Below, piece by piece: positions 1-7,114 of a stretch of DNA of 26,659 nucleotides. This DNA is from Colivivens sp963645405 (GTDB taxonomy: Bacteria > Bacteroidota > Bacteroidia > Bacteroidales > Bacteroidaceae). Every line of letters starts with the position of its first letter. Position 1 is the stretch's first letter. The notes below the pieces were generated by a model, which was given only the letters and a program-made list of their open reading frames with translations, had not been told where the DNA came from and did not search any database. The stretch is from contig CAVISR010000035.1 in NCBI GenBank assembly GCA_963645405.1, positions 1 to 26,659 on the forward strand. Direction: 5' to 3'. The translations under genes were made by a program, and so were the position numbers.

Positions 1-404
1 GACAGCTACATACTCATTGCTTTATGCAGCTGCTCTTACAGAGCGCTGGTATGTGGGTCCGTATCCGTTACCCAGGGTGTTGCCCTGGGCTGGTAGTATC
101 TGGGCTTTCAGCCCGACAAGCACGCTGACGTTCGAACGTAAGTTCGCTATGTAGGAGCCAGCGCTATACTACACGAGCTGTGCCTGGGGGTATCACATGA
201 GCACCGCCCAAACGAAAGGAAAACAACAAAAATTGAACAAAATACAATACTTTGACATTCAGACAAATGCAATTTTGCTATATAGAAACGGATAGAGGAA
301 TTCCGTCATTTGCATGAGCGTACGCCATACTCCAAACCTTTATTGTAGAAGGTTGTTATATGACCTTGCGTAAGGTAACACCAAGTGAATGGCGCTCGGC
401 GTTT
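1..404. other. Non-coding stretch at the window start, rich in inverted repeats
   Basis: I see no convincing gene here. Bases 1-180 contain several inverted repeats: AGCGCTGG at 42-49 matched by CCAGCGCT at 158-165, two adjacent hairpins at 71-114 (listed separately), and a perfect 12-base palindrome ACGTTCGAACGT at 128-139. Bases 200-340 are AT-rich and featureless apart from weak promoter-like words. The minus-strand recO gene ends at 405 and no U-tract terminator was recognised after it. The start of the region may continue a repeat or gene lying outside the window. Confidence 0.6.
71..114 (+). repeat. Dispersed two-hairpin repeat element, copy 1
   Basis: Two hairpins lie side by side: CCCAGGG (71-77), loop TGTTG, CCCTGGG (83-89); then GGGCT (102-106), loop TTC, AGCCC (110-114), followed by GACAA. 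The same pair, CCCTGGGCTGG then GGGCTTTCAGCCCGACAA, recurs in the same orientation at 26485-26520. Conservation of the second hairpin with its flanking GACAA points to a dispersed intergenic repeat rather than chance. A REP-like element moved by a RAYT (Y1-type) transposase is one possible origin, but no such gene is in the window. Confidence 0.65.
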
Positions 405-1172
405 TCAGTCGAAAAGTTCTTTGAATACTTCGAGGGATTTCAGTTCGCTGAAGCCGGGCAGGTGAAGCCGGTAGTAGTCGTTTATGACCTCCAGGCATCT
501 CGTCCGCTGGTGGCGCGAGAAGCGGTAGAGATGCATGTTTTCGTAGTCCATATATAATAAATAAGGTATGCGGCTTGCTTCGTCGGGCTTCAGATAATGC
601 GGATGGTTGGGCTGTCCGAGACGGTATTCGCTGTTCATGAGGTCGTAGTAGTACAGACGTTCGTGGTGCCAGTCCGAAAATTCGTTCGCCTTGTCGAGGC
701 TCGGGTAGATGCCGAGGAAACGGGTCATGCGTATGAGGAACACGAGATGGAAGTTGGCATAGCCGCGCTCGCAACTGTCGAGCCACTTGAGCGAGTCTTC
801 GATATATTCGTAGAGCAAGGGACTGGCTGCCTCGTCCTTGAGTGCGTTTTGCAGGAACTCGGCAATGAACATTGTGATGATGCCCTTCACGGGGTTGGTC
901 TGCGTGTTCATGCACACATGGTAGGGTCTTACGTCCTTCGGTTGGGGGAGGCGTGCCTGACCATGGATATCGCAGTCGAACTCCAGCATGCTGAGCGGAA
1001 GGAGACAGGACGGCAGAACTCGTGACGAGCGGCGTGTGTGCCCTGTGCTCCCGGCTGCTGTGCGTTTCATCATGAACGACATTCTGCCGCGCGCATTCGT
1101 GTACATATCGACGATGTGTCCGCTGTCGCCGTACTTTACTGTCCTAAGTACAATTCCCCTCAGTCTTTCCAT
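405..1172 (-). CDS. recO: DNA repair protein RecO
   Basis: RecO works with RecF and RecR in the cytoplasm. It anneals complementary single strands and helps load RecA onto SSB-coated DNA during gap repair. The 255-residue product opens with a typical RecO N-terminal OB-fold stretch (MERLRGIVLRTVKYGDSGHI), followed by the helical C-terminal region with the GYANFHLVFLIRMTRFLGIYP segment seen in Bacteroidota members. Length is close to the usual 230-260. It is transcribed away from tRNA-Glu and rpsT. A perfect minus-strand -7 box (TAAATTTG, bases 1193-1200) sits about 20 bases before the start codon, supporting the start at 1172. The gene order recO / tRNA-Glu / rpsT / gyrB is, from memory, common in Bacteroidales. 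Confidence 0.93.
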   Translation of the reverse strand: MERLRGIVLRTVKYGDSGHIVDMYTNARGRMSFMMKRTAAGSTGHTRRSSRVLPSCLLPLSMLEFDCDIHGQARLPQPKDVRPYHVCMNTQTNPVKGIITMFIAEFLQNALKDEAASPLLYEYIEDSLKWLDSCERGYANFHLVFLIRMTRFLGIYPSLDKANEFSDWHHERLYYYDLMNSEYRLGQPNHPHYLKPDEASRIPYLLYMDYENMHLYRFSRHQRTRCLEVINDYYRLHLPGFSELKSLEVFKELFD

Positions 1173-1192
1173 GTTTCAGTTGTTTTCACATG

Positions 1193-1200
1193 CAAATTTA
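1193..1200 (-). promoter_or_regulatory. Probable recO promoter (-7 box)
   Basis: On the minus strand this reads TAAATTTG, a full match to the Bacteroidota -7 box TAnnTTTG, about 20 bases upstream of the recO start codon. No clear TTTG -33 box is present at the expected distance, so strength is uncertain. Confidence 0.5.
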
Positions 1201-1251
1201 CGGAAAAAACGGCATGGAATTGCAGTTTCATAAAAAAAAGCGGCAAAAAAT

Positions 1252-1282
1252 TTTGTCAGTCGAAATAAAGTCCTTACCTTTG
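1252..1282 (+). promoter_or_regulatory. Promoter of tRNA-Glu and probably rpsT
   Basis: A TTTG box (1252-1255), a 19-base spacer and TACCTTTG (1275-1282) match the Bacteroidota housekeeping promoter exactly. It lies about 50 bases upstream of the tRNA. No further promoter was seen between the tRNA and rpsT, so the two are probably transcribed together. Confidence 0.8.
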
Positions 1283-1334
1283 CACCCGCAAATCCGACTT
1301 AACGGGTTCGCTATGCTGTAAAAGGCAAGAGGCT

Positions 1335-1406
1335 GGTCCCTTCGTCTATCGGTTAGGACGAGAGATTTTCATTCTCTAAAGAGCAGTTCGATTCTGCTAG
1401 GGACTA
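1335..1406 (+). tRNA. tRNA-Glu (anticodon UUC)
   Basis: The 72-base sequence folds as a cloverleaf. The acceptor stem GGTCCCT pairs with AGGGACT (1399-1405), with a G-T pair at the end. The D arm contains TCGGTTAGG. The anticodon stem AGAGA/TCTCT encloses loop TTTTCAT with anticodon TTC at 1368-1370. The T arm AGCAG/CTGCT encloses TTCGATT. Base 1406 is the discriminator. CCA is not encoded, so it must be added after transcription. It lies between recO and rpsT. Confidence 0.95.
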
Positions 1407-1407
1407 C

Positions 1408-1449
1408 TCAGTAAAAACTGAATAAGAATTGAATAACGGGCTTCGGTCC
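1408..1449 (+). promoter_or_regulatory. Two small hairpins in the tRNA-rpsT spacer
   Basis: TCAGT-AAAA-ACTGA (1408-1421) directly follows the tRNA, and GGGC-TTCG-GTCC (1438-1449) forms a C(UUCG)G tetraloop hairpin about 30 bases upstream of the rpsT start. They could guide tRNA 3' processing or form part of an S20 leader. No U-tract follows, so they are unlikely to be terminators. Confidence 0.35.
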
Positions 1450-1479
1450 ATTGAAATCGTAAAAAAAGAAACTTAAATA

Positions 1480-1734
1480 ATGGCAAACCACAAATCAACT
1501 ATCAAGAGTATCCGCAAGTCTGAAGCACGCAGACTGCACAACCGCTATTACGCAAAGACTATGCGTACAGCACTTCGTAAACTTCGTGCAACAAAGGAAA
1601 AAGAAGAGGCAACAGCAATGATCCCTAGCCTTCAGAAAATGCTTGACAAGCTTGCAAAGCGCAATATCATCCACTGGAAGAAAGCTGCCAACCTGAAGTC
1701 AGGAGCAATGCAGTATGTTGCAAAACTTTCTTGA
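1480..1734 (+). CDS. rpsT: 30S ribosomal protein S20
   Basis: S20 is a primary 16S rRNA-binding protein of the small subunit. The 84-residue product opens MANHKSTIKSIRKSEARR, the classic S20 start, and is a basic, largely helical protein rich in Lys, Arg and Ala. Length matches the family. The ATG at 1480 is the only sensible start. The gene follows tRNA-Glu, most likely on the same transcript, and is closed by a strong hairpin terminator at 1770-1801. Confidence 0.97.
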   Translation: MANHKSTIKSIRKSEARRLHNRYYAKTMRTALRKLRATKEKEEATAMIPSLQKMLDKLAKRNIIHWKKAANLKSGAMQYVAKLS

Positions 1735-1769
1735 TAACGACATAAACAGTAATGCCATTTAGCAATATC

Positions 1770-1801
1770 AAAGATGCCTGTCCCGCAGGCATCTTTTTTT
1801 A
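1770..1801 (+). terminator. Rho-independent terminator after rpsT
   Basis: AAAGATGCCTG (1770-1780), a five-base loop, then CAGGCATCTTT (1786-1796) running into a T tract. It has an 11-bp stem and separates the tRNA-rpsT unit from gyrB. Confidence 0.9.
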
Positions 1802-1822
1802 TGGATTTTTCTTGGTTTAGGC

Positions 1823-1853
1823 ATTGCCGGTTGAATTTTTTTTCGTAAATTTG
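1823..1853 (+). promoter_or_regulatory. gyrB promoter
   Basis: ATTG (1823-1826), a 19-base spacer and TAAATTTG (1846-1853) fit the Bacteroidota promoter with one change in the -33 box. It lies 27 bases before the gyrB start codon. Confidence 0.7.
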
Positions 1854-1880
1854 TACCCACAAATGTGATTAGAACTAGCA

Positions 1881-3860
1881 ATGAGCGAAAATACTAATTT
1901 AGACACAAGTTACTCCGCCAGTAACATCCAAGTGCTGGAGGGACTGGAAGCCGTGCGGAAGCGCCCTGCCATGTACATCGGAGACATCAGCGAGAAGGGA
2001 CTCCATCACCTCGTGTATGAGGTTGTGGACAACTCCATCGACGAGGCTCTGGCAGGATTCTGCACACATATAGAAGTTACAATCAACGAGGACAACTCCA
2101 TAACCGTGATGGACAACGGGCGTGGAATTCCGGTGGACATGCACAAGAAGGAACACCGCTCCGCACTCGAAGTGGTCATGACCGTGCTCCACGCAGGAGG
2201 TAAGTTCGACAAGGGTTCCTACAAAGTTTCCGGCGGACTCCACGGAGTGGGTGTAAGTTGTGTCAATGCCCTCTCGACAAGAATGCTTTCGCAGGTTTAC
2301 CGCGACGGCAAGATCTATCAGCAGGAATATGCATGCGGCAAACCGCTGTACGACGTGAAGGAAGTGGGCACCACAGAACTCCGGGGAACACGCCAGCAGT
2401 TCTGGCCCGACAAGAGCATCTTCGTCACAACCACCTACCGCTATGAGATTCTTGCCAACCGAATGAGAGAACTCGCATTCCTCAACGCAGGACTCAAGAT
2501 AACACTGTCGGACAAGCGGCTCGACGTGAATGCCGAGGCAGGATTCGAGGGAATACGCCAGGACGTGTTCTATTCAGAAGGCGGACTGCGCGACTTCGTG
2601 AGATACATCGACTCAACCCGCACACACCTCTTCGACGACATCATCTATCTGAACACAGAAAAAGGAGGAACACCGATTGAGGTTGCCATCATGTACAACA
2701 CCTCATATTCGGAGAACATCCACTCCTACGTCAACAATATCAACACCATCGAGGGAGGAACACACCTGCAGGGATTCAGAACAGCGCTGACACGTGTGCT
2801 CAAGAAATACACCAACGACGACCAGAAGTTGATGGAACGCCTCAACAAGCAGAAGATTGAAATCAGTCCGGAAGACTTCCGCGAAGGTCTGACCGCAGTC
2901 ATCTCAGTGAAAGTGGCAGAACCACAGTTCGAGGGACAGACAAAGACCAAGCTCGGAAACAACGAAGTGATGGGAGTTGTCAACTCAGCAGTGGGCGAGG
3001 CACTCACCAACTACCTCGAGGAACATCCGAAAGAGGCAAAGATGATTGTCGACAAAGTGGTGATTGCCGCAGAAGCACGTATCGCTGCCCGCACAGCACG
3101 CGAGAGAGTGCAGAGAAAGAACCCGATGTCGGGAGGCGGACTGCCGGGCAAACTGGCTGACTGCTCCGACAAAGACCCGGCAAACTGCGAGATGTTCATC
3201 GTCGAGGGAGACTCCGCCGGCGGTTCGGCAAAACAAGGACGCGACCGGCATTTCCAGGCAATACTGCCAATCCGCGGAAAGATATTCAACGTGGAGCGCG
3301 TGAAATGGCACCAGGCATTCGACCACGAAGAAGTGAACAACATCATCAACGCACTGGGAGTGAAGTTCGGAGTGAACAACACCGACAGCAAGGAAGCCAA
3401 CTACGACAAGCTGCGCTACTACAAGACCATTATCATGACCGATGCCGATGTCGATGGTTCGCACATCGACACCCTGCTGCTCACACTCTTCTTCCGCTAC
3501 ATGCCGCAACTCATAAAGGACGGACGACTCTTCATCGCCACACCACCATTGTACAAATGTACTAAGGGCAAGATTAGCGAATACTGCTACGACGAACAGG
3601 CACGACTCCGCTTCATCGACGAGAACGGCGACGGCAACCAGGACAGTGTCAAGACACAGCGATACAAAGGTCTGGGAGAAATGAACCCGGAACAACTTTG
3701 GGAAACAACAATGAACCCCGAGACACGACTGCTCAAGCAAGTGACCATAGAAGATGCGGCAGAAGCCGACTACACCTTCTCAATGCTGATGGGCGACGAC
3801 GTGCCACCAAGAAGGGAATTCATTGAGCGCAACGCAACTTACGCAAACATTGACGCTTAA
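1881..3860 (+). CDS. gyrB: DNA gyrase subunit B
   Basis: GyrB is the ATPase subunit of gyrase (A2B2), which introduces negative supercoils. The 659-residue protein has the N-terminal GHKL ATPase domain (VLEGLEAVRKRPAMYIGD near residue 20, VVDNSIDEALAG, the HxVGxGxGxS-like loop GGLHGVGVS), a transducer domain, and a C-terminal TOPRIM domain with EGDSAGGSA (E442) and DADVDGSHI (D521, D523), which bind the metal ions. It ends with the conserved QRYKGLGEMNPEQLWETTMNP region. Length and lack of a large insertion fit Bacteroidota GyrB rather than ParE. It has its own promoter at 1823-1853 and a terminator at 3911-3957. Confidence 0.96.
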   Translation: MSENTNLDTSYSASNIQVLEGLEAVRKRPAMYIGDISEKGLHHLVYEVVDNSIDEALAGFCTHIEVTINEDNSITVMDNGRGIPVDMHKKEHRSALEVVMTVLHAGGKFDKGSYKVSGGLHGVGVSCVNALSTRMLSQVYRDGKIYQQEYACGKPLYDVKEVGTTELRGTRQQFWPDKSIFVTTTYRYEILANRMRELAFLNAGLKITLSDKRLDVNAEAGFEGIRQDVFYSEGGLRDFVRYIDSTRTHLFDDIIYLNTEKGGTPIEVAIMYNTSYSENIHSYVNNINTIEGGTHLQGFRTALTRVLKKYTNDDQKLMERLNKQKIEISPEDFREGLTAVISVKVAEPQFEGQTKTKLGNNEVMGVVNSAVGEALTNYLEEHPKEAKMIVDKVVIAAEARIAARTARERVQRKNPMSGGGLPGKLADCSDKDPANCEMFIVEGDSAGGSAKQGRDRHFQAILPIRGKIFNVERVKWHQAFDHEEVNNIINALGVKFGVNNTDSKEANYDKLRYYKTIIMTDADVDGSHIDTLLLTLFFRYMPQLIKDGRLFIATPPLYKCTKGKISEYCYDEQARLRFIDENGDGNQDSVKTQRYKGLGEMNPEQLWETTMNPETRLLKQVTIEDAAEADYTFSMLMGDDVPPRREFIERNATYANIDA

Positions 3861-3910
3861 AACCAATATATTGTAACGAAACATTTCATTCAATTCTTAC
3901 ATATATTCTC

Positions 3911-3957
3911 GTGCCGACCAAGAAGAAGTGATTCTAACCGCGTCGGCACATTTTTTT
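3911..3957 (+). terminator. Terminator after gyrB
   Basis: GTGCCGAC (3911-3918) pairs with GTCGGCAC (3942-3949) and is followed by a T tract. The 23-base loop holds a small inner hairpin AGAA/TTCT (3924-3935). Confidence 0.75.
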
Positions 3958-3958
3958 G

Positions 3959-3999
3959 CAATAAAGCAAGCAACATCTTTCAATAAAGCGAGCAACATC
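3959..3999 (+). repeat. Two imperfect 19-base direct repeats
   Basis: CAATAAAGCAAGCAACATC at 3959-3977 is repeated at 3981-3999 with one change (AAGC to GAGC), a period of 22 bases. It lies between the gyrB terminator and the M49 peptidase promoter. It may be a regulator site or a chance duplication. Confidence 0.5.
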
Positions 4000-4018
4000 A
4001 AATTAACTACAAGAATAT

Positions 4019-4049
4019 TTTGTATTGTCTTTGATTTACACTAACTTTG
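4019..4049 (+). promoter_or_regulatory. Promoter of the M49 peptidase-to-aroA gene group
   Basis: TTTG (4019-4022), a 19-base spacer and TAACTTTG (4042-4049) form a full-consensus Bacteroidota promoter, 36 bases before the start codon at 4086. It probably drives the compact gene group that follows. Confidence 0.8.
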
Positions 4050-4085
4050 CACGGCAATAACGCACAATAAAGTAATAAAGACTCT

Positions 4086-6116
4086 ATGAAAGGAATAATA
4101 AAAGCAATGGCTATAACAGCATTTACACTTACTTCCTGCTCTGTTCAGAAAAACGAAACAGAGGAGAGCGACTTCAAATACACAGACGAACGGTTTGCCG
4201 ACCTCCAGATGATCCGCTACAAAGTGGAAGGATTCGACAAGCTGAGCCTGCAGCAGAAAACCCTCATCTACCACCTCTCCGAGGCTGCACTCTACGGCCG
4301 AGACATACTGTACGACCAGAACTGCAAGTACAACCTACGCATACGCCACATCCTTGAAACCATCTATACGGCAGACTCAACACTCGTTGACCACAACTCC
4401 GATGACTTCAAGGCAATGGAAGTGTATCTGAAGCGAGTGTGGTTCTCAAACGGCATCCACCACCACTACGGATGCGAGAAATTCGTGCCCGAATTCAACG
4501 AGAATTGGTTCAAGGAACAGTGCAGCCGATGTGCCGATGAAATCGGAGACATCAACATCGATGAAATCAGTAAAGTCATCTTCGACCCCACCATACTGCC
4601 CAAACGAGTTAACCTCGCTGAAGGACAAGACCTTATCAAGACTTCGGGCAGCAATTACTACGATGGAGTCACACAGGAAGAAGCCGAGGACTATTATCTG
4701 GCAGAGAAAGCAAAGGGCGACCCCAACCATCCAGTAATGTACGGCATGAACAGCCGACTGGTGAAAGATGCCGACGGCAAGATACATGAGAAGCGCTGGA
4801 CAACCGGCGGACTCTACGGTCAGGCACTCACCAAGATTGTAGAGCACCTCAAGTTCGCCCTGCCGTATGCAGAAGACGAGCAGCAGAAGAAAGTAATCAA
4901 CAAGCTGATTGAATACTACACCACCGGCAACCTCGAGACATTCGACGAATACTCAATCCTTTGGGTGGAGAACACACAGCCGCTCGTGGATTTCACCAAC
5001 GGTTTCATCGAGTGCTACGGCGATCCTCTCGGACTGAAATGTTCGTGGGAAGCAATCGTGAACTTCAAAGACCTTGAAGCAACCAAGCGTACGGAACTTC
5101 TGAGCAAGAACGCACAGTGGTTTGAGGACAATTCACCGGTTGACAAAGAATTCAAGAAAGAAAATGTAAAGGGAATTTCTGCAAAAGTCATCACTGCAGC
5201 AATACTCGGTGGCGACCTCTATCCGTCGACTGCCATCGGTATAAACCTGCCAAACTCAGACTGGATCAGAAAAGAACACGGCAGCAAGTCGGTGACAATA
5301 AGCAACCTGACAGAGGCATACAGCAAAGCAGCTGGCGACGGCATGAGGAAAGAATTCTGCTACTCACAAGAGGAAGTGGACTTGATTGGCAAATACGGTG
5401 ACACCACCGACGACTTGCATACCGACCTTCATGAATGCCTCGGTCACGGTTCGGGTAAATTGCTCCCCGGAGTGGATGGCGACAGCCTGAAAGCCTATGG
5501 TTCTACAATAGAAGAAGCACGCGCAGACCTGTTCGGACTTTACTATCTTGCTGACCAGAAACTCGTGGATTTGGGACTTACACCAAACATGGAGGCATAC
5601 AAGGCACAGTACTACAGCTACATGATGAACGGACTGATGACCCAGCTCGTGCGCATCCAGCCAGGCAACAACATTGAGGAAGCACATATGCGCAACCGCT
5701 CACTGATTGCTCACTGGTGCTACGAGAAAGGTAAGGCAGACAAAGTGGTGGAAATGGTGAAGAAAGGCGGAAAGACCTATGTGAAGATAAACGACTACGG
5801 AAAACTTCGCAACCTTTTCGGAAAACTCCTTGCCGAAATCCAAAGAATAAAGAGCACAGGCGACTATGCAGCTGCCCAAAAACTGGTTGAGGCATACGGA
5901 GTGAAGGTCAATCCGGTTCTCCACAAAGAAGTGCTGGAGCGCTACAAAGCACTCAATCTCTCGCCATACAAAGGATTTATCAATCCAGTGTACACAGCCG
6001 TCAAAGATGACAAAGGCAACATCACCGACGTGAAGATTGATTATACTGAAGGATATGCAGAACAAATGCTCAGATACAGCAGAGACTACCGTACACTCCC
6101 TCTTGTCAACAATTAA
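4086..6116 (+). CDS. Lipoprotein dipeptidyl peptidase III (peptidase family M49)
   Basis: M49 enzymes are zinc peptidases that remove dipeptides from the N-terminus of oligopeptides. The hallmark HEXXGH is present as HECLGH (H449, E450, H454), with the downstream zinc-ligand motif as EEARAD from E476. The 676-residue length fits bacterial DPP III. The N-terminus (MKGIIKAMAITAFTLTSC) is a short lipoprotein signal peptide with the lipid-bearing Cys at residue 18, so the enzyme probably sits in an envelope membrane, facing either the periplasm or the outside. It has a consensus promoter upstream. Its last 62 bases overlap the next gene, so the two are translated together. The physiological peptide substrate is unknown. 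Confidence 0.92.
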   Translation: MKGIIKAMAITAFTLTSCSVQKNETEESDFKYTDERFADLQMIRYKVEGFDKLSLQQKTLIYHLSEAALYGRDILYDQNCKYNLRIRHILETIYTADSTLVDHNSDDFKAMEVYLKRVWFSNGIHHHYGCEKFVPEFNENWFKEQCSRCADEIGDINIDEISKVIFDPTILPKRVNLAEGQDLIKTSGSNYYDGVTQEEAEDYYLAEKAKGDPNHPVMYGMNSRLVKDADGKIHEKRWTTGGLYGQALTKIVEHLKFALPYAEDEQQKKVINKLIEYYTTGNLETFDEYSILWVENTQPLVDFTNGFIECYGDPLGLKCSWEAIVNFKDLEATKRTELLSKNAQWFEDNSPVDKEFKKENVKGISAKVITAAILGGDLYPSTAIGINLPNSDWIRKEHGSKSVTISNLTEAYSKAAGDGMRKEFCYSQEEVDLIGKYGDTTDDLHTDLHECLGHGSGKLLPGVDGDSLKAYGSTIEEARADLFGLYYLADQKLVDLGLTPNMEAYKAQYYSYMMNGLMTQLVRIQPGNNIEEAHMRNRSLIAHWCYEKGKADKVVEMVKKGGKTYVKINDYGKLRNLFGKLLAEIQRIKSTGDYAAAQKLVEAYGVKVNPVLHKEVLERYKALNLSPYKGFINPVYTAVKDDKGNITDVKIDYTEGYAEQMLRYSRDYRTLPLVNN

Positions 6117-6639
6117 GCAGGAGTTGCATGCCAACATGAATGGTGTGGCATCAGCAGCGATGCGGCAGACAGACGACTACCGTGTCAACTTTGGTGTGGA
6201 ACTGCCACGACTGCAGGGCATTGCAAGAGAGTTCGGCAAAGACCATCAGTTGGCGCAGGCTCTTTGGAAAGAATCGGTGAGGGAATGCAAGATACTGGCA
6301 GCCATGATACAGCCAGTCGACACCTTCTGTACGGAAATAGCCGACATCTGGGTTGAAAGCATCAGGACAGCAGAGATAGCACAGACCGTAAGTCTCCTCC
6401 TGTTCAAGGACTTGCCCTATGCTTCCGACAAGGCTTTCCAATGGATTGCCTCCGACAATGAGATTCAGCAGATATGCGGATTCAGCACCATCTGCCATCT
6501 CATTCGCAAGAACGAACTGCAGGAAAGGTCAGTCGACGAACTGAAAGACCAGGCAGAAGCTGCGATGAACAGCAGCAATCTCTCGCTGAGGAAGTTGACA
6601 AACAATGTCCTTGCATCATTGAGTGAAAGATATGGGTGA
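6055..6639 (+). CDS. AlkD-like DNA alkylation repair family protein
   Basis: The roughly 194-residue product resembles small Bacteroidota proteins assigned to the DNA alkylation repair (AlkD-like, HEAT-repeat) family. Recognisable parts are the N-terminal KQELHANMNGVASAAM segment, NFGVELPRLQGIAREFGKDH, and helical repeats typical of the fold. Family members bind alkylated DNA, and some remove bases such as 3-methyladenine; activity here is unproven. I chose the ATG at 6055. An upstream TTG at 6037 is possible, but a start at 6136 would cut the conserved N-terminus. The reading frame begins inside the M49 gene, and its end overlaps the Fur-family gene by 8 bases. Confidence 0.68.
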   Translation: MQNKCSDTAETTVHSLLSTIKQELHANMNGVASAAMRQTDDYRVNFGVELPRLQGIAREFGKDHQLAQALWKESVRECKILAAMIQPVDTFCTEIADIWVESIRTAEIAQTVSLLLFKDLPYASDKAFQWIASDNEIQQICGFSTICHLIRKNELQERSVDELKDQAEAAMNSSNLSLRKLTNNVLASLSERYG

Positions 6640-7114
6640 AAGTATCAAGTTGGTTCAGGCAAAGCAGATTCTGATTGACTACATCAAGATGAAGAAGATG
6701 CGAATCACTCCAGAACGCATGGCAGTGCTGGAGGCTGCTTACTCTGTCAACACTCCATTCACAATCGACCAGCTGAAAAACTACATGGATGAAGTTCTGC
6801 AGGTCAACCGGGTGACGGTGTACAACAACCTCGAACTGTTCTTCAAACTGGGCTTGGTGATAAAGCACCCTATCGGAGGCGGGACATACGAATACGAGGC
6901 ATGCATACAGACAACCACACACCATCATCTGGTATGCAATGTGTGCAACCAAGTGTTTGAGTTCAAGGACGCAAGCGTAGAACGATTCTTTACAGAAAAG
7001 AAATACAAGAAGTTCAAGATGACCAACTGTTCAGTGCTCATTTTCGGAGTGTGCAACAAGTGTCAGAGCAAGATAAGTAGAGAAAAAAGAAAACTAAAAC
7101 AAAATACACAATGA
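6632..7114 (+). CDS. Fur-family transcriptional regulator
   Basis: This is a metal- or peroxide-responsive DNA-binding repressor of the Fur/Zur/PerR family. The 160-residue protein has the N-terminal winged helix (RITPERMAVLEAA, then the recognition region VNRVTVYNNLELF). A dimerisation domain carries the metal-ligand run HHHLVC and two CxxC pairs (C102-C105 and C141-C144) that normally bind structural zinc. I prefer the ATG at 6632 over the GTG at 6623. The start overlaps the previous gene by 8 bases, and the stop overlaps purA in an ATGA. Which metal or signal it senses cannot be told. The basic tail (KISREKRKLKQN) extends past the last CxxC. Confidence 0.88.
   Translation: MGESIKLVQAKQILIDYIKMKKMRITPERMAVLEAAYSVNTPFTIDQLKNYMDEVLQVNRVTVYNNLELFFKLGLVIKHPIGGGTYEYEACIQTTTHHHLVCNVCNQVFEFKDASVERFFTEKKYKKFKMTNCSVLIFGVCNKCQSKISREKRKLKQNTQ

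Noticed and set aside
360..557. Short open frame on the plus strand near the window start
   Set aside because: It runs mostly antisense into recO and has no protein-like pattern.
2985..3740. 251-codon open frame on the minus strand
   Set aside because: It lies fully inside gyrB, which is certain; Cys/Val-rich shadow frame.
6037..6054. TTG start for the AlkD-like gene
   Set aside because: An ATG lies 18 bases downstream and keeps the conserved N-terminus.
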